Shown here piece by piece: positions 8,470 to 16,546 of a DNA stretch of 64,000 nt. Where the stretch lies: positions 2,442,001 to 2,506,000 of the forward strand of contig NZ_CP032509.1 of the NCBI RefSeq assembly GCF_003952725.1, read 5' to 3'. Made by a program: the position numbers and the translations under genes. Source of the DNA: Georhizobium profundi. Lineage in GTDB: Bacteria > Pseudomonadota > Alphaproteobacteria > Rhizobiales > Rhizobiaceae. The notes below the pieces were generated by a model. That model was given only the letters and a program-made list of their open reading frames with translations, made no database searches and was not told the origin of the DNA. The first letter of the stretch is position 1. Every line of letters starts with the position of its first letter.

Positions 8470-9126
8470 ATGTCTGACACGCTTATCGACAAGCCAACGA
8501 TCATCAATTGGGCGCTCTCGGATCTCGGGAGCTTTTCGACGTTCTCGACCGAAGACGACAGCGACCTTGCCGACCAGATCGAGAAGACCTGGCAGCGATG
8601 CGTCGATCATTGCTTCGGCCTGCATGATTGGACCTTCGCGCGCCGGACATTCAAGCTGAACCGACACGCTGCGCAGCCCGACAATGGCTGGCAATACGGG
8701 TTTGATCTGCCAGGCGGCATGATCGGAGATCCGCTGAAAATGCTGGAGCGCGCCGGGCAAAGCCCGCAGCCGCTCCGCCACTACGACATCGAGGGGCGTG
8801 CCGTTTACGCAAATGTGCCGCAGTGCTGGGCGCGCGTGCGCCAGCTGGTGCGGCCGGACGAATGGGATCCGGCATTCCGCGCCGCCTTCACGGTGGCCCT
8901 GGCGGGTTATCTCGCTGTGCCTGTCACCCACAACAGCGACGAACGCGACGCGCGCATGGTGCAGGCCTTCGGTACGCCCTCGAAAGAGGGAACCGGCGGC
9001 ATGTTCGGCCGCTTGATAGCGCAGAACCGCGCGGCCGCGCCCGTGGGGCAGCCGCTCTTGAACGATGATCCGCTGACGGCCGCCCGTGACAGTTTTGGCG
9101 GGATGCCCTGGCATGGGCGCTACTGA
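8470..9126 (+). CDS. Tail tubular protein A (T7 gp11-like)
   Basis: A 218-residue protein of the short-tail adaptor ring that joins the portal to the nozzle. Its N-terminus (DKPTIINWALSDLGS, then DLADQIEKTWQRCVDHCFGLHDWTFARR) is the characteristic pattern of gp11-like proteins: a helical start with W..C......  W.FA. The length is close to T7 gp11 (about 196). The TGA overlaps the ATG of the next gene (TGATG at 9124-9128). It is placed between the head block and tail tubular protein B, as expected. Confidence 0.88.
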   Translation: MSDTLIDKPTIINWALSDLGSFSTFSTEDDSDLADQIEKTWQRCVDHCFGLHDWTFARRTFKLNRHAAQPDNGWQYGFDLPGGMIGDPLKMLERAGQSPQPLRHYDIEGRAVYANVPQCWARVRQLVRPDEWDPAFRAAFTVALAGYLAVPVTHNSDERDARMVQAFGTPSKEGTGGMFGRLIAQNRAAAPVGQPLLNDDPLTAARDSFGGMPWHGRY

Positions 9127-11243
9127 TGACGACGGGGCCCCTCAAATCGTCCTGCAATGGCGGCGAGTTTTCCCGCGACGTTGCCGGCCGAATCGACATC
9201 AAACAGTATTATTCCGCCGGCTTGCGCTTCAAGAATGTGGAGCCAGTGCCGCAAGGCGGCTTCCGCCTAATGCCGGGCTCGCTGATGATCGACGAGGCAC
9301 GCTCGCCTCACGTGAAGCAGTGGACGTTGAACGTCTCGCCTGATCTCTCTTACACGTTCATCATCACGCCGGGCTGGGTCGATATCTACCGCAGCGATCG
9401 CATCAAGCGCGCCAGCCTGAACATCCCGGCGCTGACACTGGCACTGCTGCCGCAGCTCGGCTTCTATGGCGAGGCCAACACGTTCGGGATCTTCCACAAC
9501 GATCTTCGGTCGATCCGTATCGCCCGCAACCCGGCTGACGATACGATCTGGACGGTCGACGACTGGCCTTATGCCTCGATCCCGGAAGTCGATCTTGGCG
9601 GCACCTACACGCAAGTCATTGACATCTGGGAAGTAAATATTCGAGCGCTCGCCAGCTCGGAGATCTCGCTGTCCGTCACGGTCAATGGCGAAAGCACGCC
9701 GTCGATCGAGCTGCAGGACGCTCTAGGCGATCCTGCCACTTTCGGAGATGCCAGCGCCGATTGGAATGCTTTCGCGGATCGCATCCGCGACGCGATCAAC
9801 GATCTGCCGTCCATCCCTGGCGGCGTGACAATTGGACAAGGCGTTCGCGCCGGCGCCAGGATCATTTCGATTGCCTTTGATGGTGCATCGATCGGCGAAG
9901 AATACAGCCTTTCGGCGATTGTTACGAACACGTCGGACGCATCGGCGCTTGCCGTTCACACTCAGATCGGTCGCACCGACGGAGAGCCGCTGGTTTCAAC
10001 GTCGAAGGGCTGGTTTTCCGGCATGGACCTCGTCCAGGATCGTGCGACGTATTTTGCGCCGAAAGCACGACGCGCTGCCCTCGCGATGTCCCGCATCGCG
10101 GAATATTTCGATTTGAACATCCGCGCCCAAGGCGACAATGCCGCGCGCCTCGAGGCACTGCGCACCCAAACGTCCGAAGCCGTGCTCGCCGTCTACGAAG
10201 GCAAGTACATGCTTGTCTTCACCGACAAGAGCGAGTGGTTCGCGACGAACCGGACGTTCTCACGCAACGAGCCGGTGAATTTCGTGCGTGCTTCGTCCAA
10301 CGGGATCCGGCCTAACTGCCCGCCGGTCGAGATTGAGGGGCAGGTTTACTTCGTTTCGGGCGGCAACACGCCGGAAGGGGAAGACGAGCGACGCGGCCAG
10401 GTTCTCTATTCGGCCAGCTATGACGACGTCTCGACGAGCTACAACGCCAATCCGGAAAGCCTGCTCGCCAGTCATCTGGTCGGGACGATCGACGGATCCG
10501 CCCTGCAGCAAAAGAACCGCAATATCGATGCGCCGCGCTGGTTGATGAAGGACGAAGACGGCCGCCTGATCTCGGCGCTTGTCATCCGCAACCAGGATAT
10601 CCCGCTCGCCATGTGCCAGTGGGTTGCGGCGCTGAATGGACAAGTAAAGGGTCTCTCTGTCGATGGGCAGAACCAGGTGTGGATCACTGTCCAGCGCGGA
10701 TCTGTCATCACGACGGAAGTCATGGAAGACATGACCCGAAACCTCTTCCAGGGCGCCGTGCGCGGCTCAACGGATCTGGCAGGGCAGTTCGCCGGGTTGG
10801 ACCGATGGAACGGCCAGCAGGTTTGGGCGCGCGCGGATGGCTTTATCCTCGGGCCGTTCACCGTCTCGGGCGGCGCCATCGATCTCGGCGATCCCTATGA
10901 CGACGTCGTCGCCGGGCTTTGGCAGCCGCCTGTTTTCGAAAGCATGCCCTATGTCCGCGTGCTGCCCAATGACGAGATCCAGCGCCGGCCGGGACGGGTG
11001 CATTCGGTCAAGGCCTACGTCATCGACACGGAAAGCATCGCGATCGGCGCCAACGGGTCGCGGCCGCGCGACATTTCGCTGCTTTCGCCACAGGATCCGA
11101 CCGACGCGCCGATGCCAGCGAAGAGCCGCTATGTCGAGCCGATCGGCATTCCAGGGATGGTCATGGATCCGACCGTCGTCATTTCTCAAACGCGGCCGGG
11201 CATGCTCCGGGTCCGCGACTATGTTCCGGGGGTTAAGCTCTGA
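9126..11243 (+). CDS. Tail tubular protein B (T7 gp12-like nozzle)
   Basis: A 705-residue protein that would form the distal nozzle of the short tail. The N-terminus shows the family pattern: SSCNGGEFSRDVAGRIDI, then the KYYxxGL-like QYYSAGLRFKNVEPVP and GGFRLMPGS. The remainder is mostly beta, with a C-terminal receptor-platform-like part. Length is close to T7 gp12 (794). It overlaps the preceding and following genes by TGATG junctions, so the tail proteins are probably translated in sequence. Confidence 0.9.
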   Translation: MTTGPLKSSCNGGEFSRDVAGRIDIKQYYSAGLRFKNVEPVPQGGFRLMPGSLMIDEARSPHVKQWTLNVSPDLSYTFIITPGWVDIYRSDRIKRASLNIPALTLALLPQLGFYGEANTFGIFHNDLRSIRIARNPADDTIWTVDDWPYASIPEVDLGGTYTQVIDIWEVNIRALASSEISLSVTVNGESTPSIELQDALGDPATFGDASADWNAFADRIRDAINDLPSIPGGVTIGQGVRAGARIISIAFDGASIGEEYSLSAIVTNTSDASALAVHTQIGRTDGEPLVSTSKGWFSGMDLVQDRATYFAPKARRAALAMSRIAEYFDLNIRAQGDNAARLEALRTQTSEAVLAVYEGKYMLVFTDKSEWFATNRTFSRNEPVNFVRASSNGIRPNCPPVEIEGQVYFVSGGNTPEGEDERRGQVLYSASYDDVSTSYNANPESLLASHLVGTIDGSALQQKNRNIDAPRWLMKDEDGRLISALVIRNQDIPLAMCQWVAALNGQVKGLSVDGQNQVWITVQRGSVITTEVMEDMTRNLFQGAVRGSTDLAGQFAGLDRWNGQQVWARADGFILGPFTVSGGAIDLGDPYDDVVAGLWQPPVFESMPYVRVLPNDEIQRRPGRVHSVKAYVIDTESIAIGANGSRPRDISLLSPQDPTDAPMPAKSRYVEPIGIPGMVMDPTVVISQTRPGMLRVRDYVPGVKL

Positions 11244-11824
11244 TGCAGGCCGTGTTTGGACTTCTCTCGTCGGGCTTCCAGGCCGTGACCGGCGCTCTTA
11301 CCGGCGCTGCCGGGGCTGCCGGCGTCGGCGCCACCACAACAGCGGCCGGAGCAACGGCGGCAACGGCGGCCCAGACGCTCTCGCTCTCTCAGCTCATGCA
11401 GGGCGGCGCGACCGTGCTTTCGATGTTCTCCTCGATCCAGGCCGGCAATGCCGACGCCCAGCAAGCCAATCTGGCGGCGATCGATGCCGAGCGCGAAGTG
11501 CCGCTCGAAACCCTGCAGGGGATCAATCGGCGAGCGTCGATCAAGCGCCAGCTGATGGACAGTATCGGCACGCTTGACACGGCCTATGCAGGATCCGGCG
11601 TCGATCTCTCCTTCGGCACGCCGAGCGTCGCGCGATCGGAAGCTTTCCGCGAAGCAGATCGGGCGCTGAATTCCGACGCCATGACCGAACAGACGCGCGT
11701 CGGCCGTCTCAATGAGCGCGCCGCCAACTATCGCCGTGCAGCGGGGCGCGCGCGATCGCGCGGGTTCTTCGACGCGATCGGCACGGGCCTCAAGGGCGCC
11801 GCTTCCTTCCTGAACAGGGGCTGA
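11243..11824 (+). CDS. Internal virion protein (T7 gp14-like)
   Basis: A 193-residue protein with a long Ala/Gly/Thr-rich hydrophobic N-terminus (residues about 8-50) and a helical middle with QAGNADAQQANLAAIDAER and QGINRRASIKRQLMDSIGTLDTAYAGSGVDLSFGTPS. This combination is typical of gp14-like ejection proteins, which leave the head first and form a pore in the outer membrane. It is located directly after tail tubular protein B, as gp14 follows gp12/13 in T7. Confidence 0.8.
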   Translation: MQAVFGLLSSGFQAVTGALTGAAGAAGVGATTTAAGATAATAAQTLSLSQLMQGGATVLSMFSSIQAGNADAQQANLAAIDAEREVPLETLQGINRRASIKRQLMDSIGTLDTAYAGSGVDLSFGTPSVARSEAFREADRALNSDAMTEQTRVGRLNERAANYRRAAGRARSRGFFDAIGTGLKGAASFLNRG

Positions 11825-11828
11825 CACG

Positions 11829-14654
11829 ATGGCAAACCGCCGCATGGACCCTGTCCGCTATCGCCGTTTCGAGGCGCAGCCGCTTGTGCCGGAAGGCCTG
11901 CTTGCCGTTGCCCGGGAAGGCGGTGATCTGGAGCGCCGCGTCGCCCAGGGCCTTGCTCGCACGGCCGACTATTTCGGACAGCGTGCCGATCGGGCTGCCG
12001 AGACACTTGGCACGCTCGAGGGCCAGCAAGCCGCACTCGCCGGCATGCCGCAAGCGGGCATGATCACCGGCGACCTGGCGGCGCCATCGATGTCCGACGC
12101 GGCGCCGCGCGGGATCCGCGTCGGGCCGAAAGCGTCGAACGATAGAGCCGCCTATGCGCGGGATTACTTCATGCAGCGCCACGGCCTGGCGCCGCACATG
12201 GCGGCCGCGCTTGCCGGACACGGCATGCAGGAAAGCGGGTTCAATCTCGATGCCGTCGGCGACAACGGCACTGCTATGGGCGTCTACCAGTGGCGCGGCG
12301 ATCGCCTGACCAACCTGCAGCGCTTCGCAGCGCAGCGCGGCAGCAACTGGAAAGATCTCGACACTCAGCTCGACTTCACGATCCACGAGCTATCGACCAG
12401 CGAAAGCTATGCCGGCGAACAGCTGCGCAATGCCGGCAACCTGGAAGAAGCCGTCGCCGCCTTCATGCATTTCGAGCGGCCGGCCGGCTACACCCGCGCC
12501 AATCCACGCGCCGGCCATGGCTTTTCCAATCGGCTGGCCTTCGCCCAGGGCCTCGGAGGCGGTGCCGCCAGCGCAAGCGCCACGCCGGCATCCCAGGCGA
12601 TCGAGCGCCAGATCGACCCGGCATCGGTCGCGCCCGTATCGGTGACGCCGGTGAGCTTCACGCCGGGCAGTGGTGGAGACTTCCGGCCGACCGGTGCCGA
12701 CACCATACGCGGCCGGGCCTATGACATTGCTGGAACCCGCACCTATCTGGAGCGGCTTGACGGAGTGCTGCGCAGCGACATGCGCGCGGTGTTCGACGTG
12801 CATGGCGAGAACCCGGCGATGCTTTCCAAGGCGCTCGGCGAGCTGAAGACGGCGCATCTTGCCGAACACGTGTTTCCCGAGATCGCACCCGACTATGAAG
12901 TCGCCTTCCAGGCGCAGGCCGATCGCCTGGTGGAGGAAGCTCGAGGCCAGGCGCGCCGGCGGGCAGAAGAGCAGAACCGCGCCGACTTCCTGCAGCGGAC
13001 CTACGAGCTCGAAGAAGAAAAATCGCGGCTCCTGGTCAGCACGTCGATCGATCCGGATCTTGCCATGGCGGATCTGCAGTCGGCGCAGGCCTCCGTCGAC
13101 GCGCATTATGACAGCGCCGTCGCCCGTGGCGTCATGTCGCCGGTCGATGCCGAGAAGCTGAAGCGCCAGTCGCGCAGCGAAATGGTCGAAGGCTTCTATC
13201 TTCGCCAGGCGGACACGCTCGATGCCGACGGCGTCGCCACGATGCGGGAAGCCATGCAGGCCGACTATGCCGCCGGTCGGCTCGAAGGCGTCGACGCCGC
13301 CGGCTGGAACCGCATCGACACGCGATTGACGGCGCTCGCCGAGAACAAGCGCAGCCAGGACAGGCAGGCCGCGACGGCGCTCGCGAAGCGCGGAGACGAC
13401 ATCGCTGCACGGATCGCGGCCGGGCACCAGGTCGATGAAGCGGAGATCTCGCGCCTTCGTCTCGATGCCAGCACCAACAGCGTCGGATCCGCGATCGCCG
13501 ACGAGAGCATGGCGAAGATCGATATCGCCAGCGCAATCCGCGATCTGCCACCGGCCGAGGCCGCCCGCCGGGTCGAAGCGTTCCAGAACGAGCAGCTCGC
13601 ACTCGGCACGGAAGAGGGCGCCCGCGCCGCTGCCTTCGCCGGCGATGCCTTCACCCAGAAGATCCGCGCGCTCGAAGCCGATCCGATCACCTATGCCGAA
13701 CGACGCGGCCTGGTCGAAAGCGATCAGGGCCTTGCCGGCGTCGAAAATCCTGCAGGTTTCGCGCAGCTGATCGCCAAGCGCGCCAATCAGGCCGACGCGG
13801 TCTCGGACCGCTACGGCACGCGGCCGCGCTTCTTCAAGGCTGGCGAAGCTGATGCGCTCGCCGAAATGCTGACAGCCGACATGGCAGAAGGCGGCGGCGC
13901 GATGACGCAAGCGCTCCTTGAGGGCGCCGGCGATCGGGCGATCGACATGCTGCCCGAGCTCGCCGCCAGCGATCCGGCGCTTGCGCATCTGATCGGCGTG
14001 ACGGCGATGACGAGCGATATGGGCGTGATGCGCGAGGCGGGCAGGGCGCTCGCCGATCGACGCGCCAAGACCTCGAAAGTCACCATGCCATCGGCGGCGA
14101 AAATGGGACGCGCCGCGATCGCGGCCGCCGGTACCGCCATGGAGGCCTTGCCGGAAACCGAGCAGGCCGTGATCTCGACTGCCGGCCTCCTCTTCGAGCG
14201 CGCCGCGATCCGTGAAGGCTTCGATGTCGGCGAAATCGACACGCCGGGAACGCCGGCGGCGCTCGCCTTCGAGCATGCCATGCACCGCGCCCTTGGCGGC
14301 CGTGTGGTCAATGGCGAACGGCGGGGCGGCATCGGTCCGGTGAATGGCCGGCCGACACTGATCCCGCACGACATGAGCGCCGACGAGGTGCAGACCCGGT
14401 TGTCGCTCCTCAATGACGCCCAGCTCGAAAAGCTGCCGCCGATCCTGTCGGCAAACGGCGTGCCCGTTTCCGCCGCGCAGATCCGGGGCGCGACGCTCGT
14501 GTCGATCGGCGACGGGCAGTATCACGTGGCGACGGGTGACATGGCCACCGGCGATCCGCAATTCGTCATTGGCGAGAACGGTGCGCTGTGGACGCTGGAC
14601 GTGCGTGCGCTCGAGGATGACCGCGCAGCGCTTCGCCGCTGGTGGCGTCAATGA
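11829..14654 (+). CDS. Internal virion protein with lysozyme-like domain
   Basis: A 941-residue ejection protein. Residues about 105-250 form a phage tail-lysozyme domain (Phage_lysozyme2 type): AGHGMQESGFN with candidate catalytic Glu135, then VGDNGTAMGVYQW and later AFMHFERPAGY. This would open peptidoglycan locally during DNA entry, the job of the N-terminal domain of T7 gp16. The remaining ~650 residues are charged and helical with no recognised domain, as in structural ejection proteins. The stop overlaps the next start as ATGA at 14651-14654. Confidence 0.82.
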   Translation: MANRRMDPVRYRRFEAQPLVPEGLLAVAREGGDLERRVAQGLARTADYFGQRADRAAETLGTLEGQQAALAGMPQAGMITGDLAAPSMSDAAPRGIRVGPKASNDRAAYARDYFMQRHGLAPHMAAALAGHGMQESGFNLDAVGDNGTAMGVYQWRGDRLTNLQRFAAQRGSNWKDLDTQLDFTIHELSTSESYAGEQLRNAGNLEEAVAAFMHFERPAGYTRANPRAGHGFSNRLAFAQGLGGGAASASATPASQAIERQIDPASVAPVSVTPVSFTPGSGGDFRPTGADTIRGRAYDIAGTRTYLERLDGVLRSDMRAVFDVHGENPAMLSKALGELKTAHLAEHVFPEIAPDYEVAFQAQADRLVEEARGQARRRAEEQNRADFLQRTYELEEEKSRLLVSTSIDPDLAMADLQSAQASVDAHYDSAVARGVMSPVDAEKLKRQSRSEMVEGFYLRQADTLDADGVATMREAMQADYAAGRLEGVDAAGWNRIDTRLTALAENKRSQDRQAATALAKRGDDIAARIAAGHQVDEAEISRLRLDASTNSVGSAIADESMAKIDIASAIRDLPPAEAARRVEAFQNEQLALGTEEGARAAAFAGDAFTQKIRALEADPITYAERRGLVESDQGLAGVENPAGFAQLIAKRANQADAVSDRYGTRPRFFKAGEADALAEMLTADMAEGGGAMTQALLEGAGDRAIDMLPELAASDPALAHLIGVTAMTSDMGVMREAGRALADRRAKTSKVTMPSAAKMGRAAIAAAGTAMEALPETEQAVISTAGLLFERAAIREGFDVGEIDTPGTPAALAFEHAMHRALGGRVVNGERRGGIGPVNGRPTLIPHDMSADEVQTRLSLLNDAQLEKLPPILSANGVPVSAAQIRGATLVSIGDGQYHVATGDMATGDPQFVIGENGALWTLDVRALEDDRAALRRWWRQ

Positions 14655-16546
14655 GCGTTCTCGATCGGCGTCCGCGACTTCCGGACAATCTCACATTCGC
14701 CGGCGGCAAATCGGGCATGGCGGAGGTCTTCGGTGCAGACCTCGACTGGTTCGCGACGAGTGAAGAAAGCAATAGTGCCTATGTGGCGCTCGATCGCGCC
14801 TATGCCGACCGCATCGAGGCGGTGCGCAAGGCGACGGGTGTGCAGCTCGAGCATCCGCTTGTCGCTGCCGAAGCCGAGCGGCGCGCCATGGAGGCGACAC
14901 CGGAAAGTCCGTTGCGGCCGATGGCCGATCGCCGCGATAACGGCGCGTTCCTCCGGCAGCGCGAGGCCGAGTTCGCCACACGCCTATCCGAGCTTGCCGA
15001 AACCAATCCGACCGCGCGCGATGCAATTCGTGCCGACGTCCCAGTCATCGACGATGCGCGGAGGCTGGCATTCGAGAATGAGGAGACCGCAAAGCGCGTG
15101 TTCGACGCCGGCAGCGGCATCTCACGTTGGGTAGCACGTTTTGCGGCGGCCGGCGTCTCCATGCTGCGAGACCCCATACAGGTCGGCACTCTCGTCCTCG
15201 GCGGCGGGCCTGGTGCCGGCCGTACCGTGGCCGCCCGCATCCTCAGTGTCGCCGGCCGGGAAGCGGCGATCGCCGGCGGCACCGAACTTGCCATTCAGCC
15301 CATGGTGCAGAACTGGCGTCGCGAAGCTGGCCTTGATGCAGGCTTCGACGAGGCGCTCAAAAACGTGCTTCTGGCGACGGCGCTTGGCGGCGCGTTCGGG
15401 GGTGGCCTGCAGGCAGCCGGCGAAGGCCTGTCGCGTCTTGCGGGCAGGCGGCCGGTCGACGATATGGCCGAAGCCGTGCTTGCCGACAAGGATCTCGGTC
15501 CGCGTCTTTATCCGGTGCTGGAGCCTGCCCAGCTGCCCGACCGCCTTGCACCGATCCGCCAGAGCCTGCCGGCCGATGCGCGCGGCGCGCTCGACCAGGT
15601 GCAAGCCGATCGTTTTGTCGACCAGCGCCGGCCGGCCAGCGCTTCGCCCGAACAGCATGACCGGGCCCTTGCCGCCGCGATGCGCAATGTCGACGCTTAC
15701 GGCGACGCGCTGGCCATGACGCCGACCGATCCCGCCCAGGTGGCGCGCGTGGTCGATCGGCTCGTTTCCCAGGGCGCAGCGCCGGCCGAGGCGCCGCCGT
15801 CGATCGTCGACTTCCTGATCGGCGCCGGCGGGATTTCCGAGTTTCGCGGTGAGCTGGCGGCGATCGGCGCCAACCAGGTCTCGCAGCGGTTTCGTGGGCG
15901 GCTCGTGCGCGACAACGGCATGCCGCTCGATCGGGCACGCGAAGCTGCAGCGGAAGCCGGGCTTCTCGACGCGCGCTTCGGATCTTCAGAAAGGGCGCTT
16001 GAGCAATCGACCGTCGCGGATCTCCTGGACGCGATCGACGAAGATCTCCGCGTGCGTGCCAACCCGGGCGCGGCCGCCGACAGCGCGATCGACGGCGAGC
16101 GGGCAGCGGCCGAGCGCATGGTCGACGAAATCGTGCGTCTCGCGGGACCGGCGATCGACGACGAGCTGATCGAGCGTGCGGCACGGCTTGCCAATTCGGA
16201 AGGTCTTTCCGCGTTCGACGCGCTCGACCAGGTGTTGTCGCCGATCTACGAGACCACGCCGGCGCGGCCTGCAGGCGAGCGCACCGGTGATCCGCTGCCG
16301 GGCTGGTCCGACGAGGAGCTCGACGCAGCCAGCGCCGGCCGACCAATGGCGATTGAGGCCGACGGTCTGGACGATCCGCGCATGGTCGTCGACGACGATC
16401 TCCTGTCCGACGCAGATCTCATCGATTTGCCGGAAGGCTTCTTGATCGACGCCGGCGACGGCCAGCTGATCAGCGTTGCCGAATTCCAGGATGTGATGCG
16501 CCGCGCCGAACAGATGCGCATCGTGACAGAGGCTTGCCGCATATGA
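14651..16546 (+). CDS. Internal virion (ejection) protein
   Basis: A 631-residue protein read from the ATG at 14651, which overlaps the preceding stop; a GTG at 14642 is in frame but less likely. It is rich in Ala, Asp and Glu, with a moderately hydrophobic region at about residues 175-265 and an acidic C-terminal third. No enzymatic motif is found. Position between the lysozyme-bearing protein and another large helical protein marks it as part of the internal core set, comparable in role to T7 gp15. Similarity to gp15 itself is not visible. Confidence 0.65.
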   Translation: MSVLDRRPRLPDNLTFAGGKSGMAEVFGADLDWFATSEESNSAYVALDRAYADRIEAVRKATGVQLEHPLVAAEAERRAMEATPESPLRPMADRRDNGAFLRQREAEFATRLSELAETNPTARDAIRADVPVIDDARRLAFENEETAKRVFDAGSGISRWVARFAAAGVSMLRDPIQVGTLVLGGGPGAGRTVAARILSVAGREAAIAGGTELAIQPMVQNWRREAGLDAGFDEALKNVLLATALGGAFGGGLQAAGEGLSRLAGRRPVDDMAEAVLADKDLGPRLYPVLEPAQLPDRLAPIRQSLPADARGALDQVQADRFVDQRRPASASPEQHDRALAAAMRNVDAYGDALAMTPTDPAQVARVVDRLVSQGAAPAEAPPSIVDFLIGAGGISEFRGELAAIGANQVSQRFRGRLVRDNGMPLDRAREAAAEAGLLDARFGSSERALEQSTVADLLDAIDEDLRVRANPGAAADSAIDGERAAAERMVDEIVRLAGPAIDDELIERAARLANSEGLSAFDALDQVLSPIYETTPARPAGERTGDPLPGWSDEELDAASAGRPMAIEADGLDDPRMVVDDDLLSDADLIDLPEGFLIDAGDGQLISVAEFQDVMRRAEQMRIVTEACRI

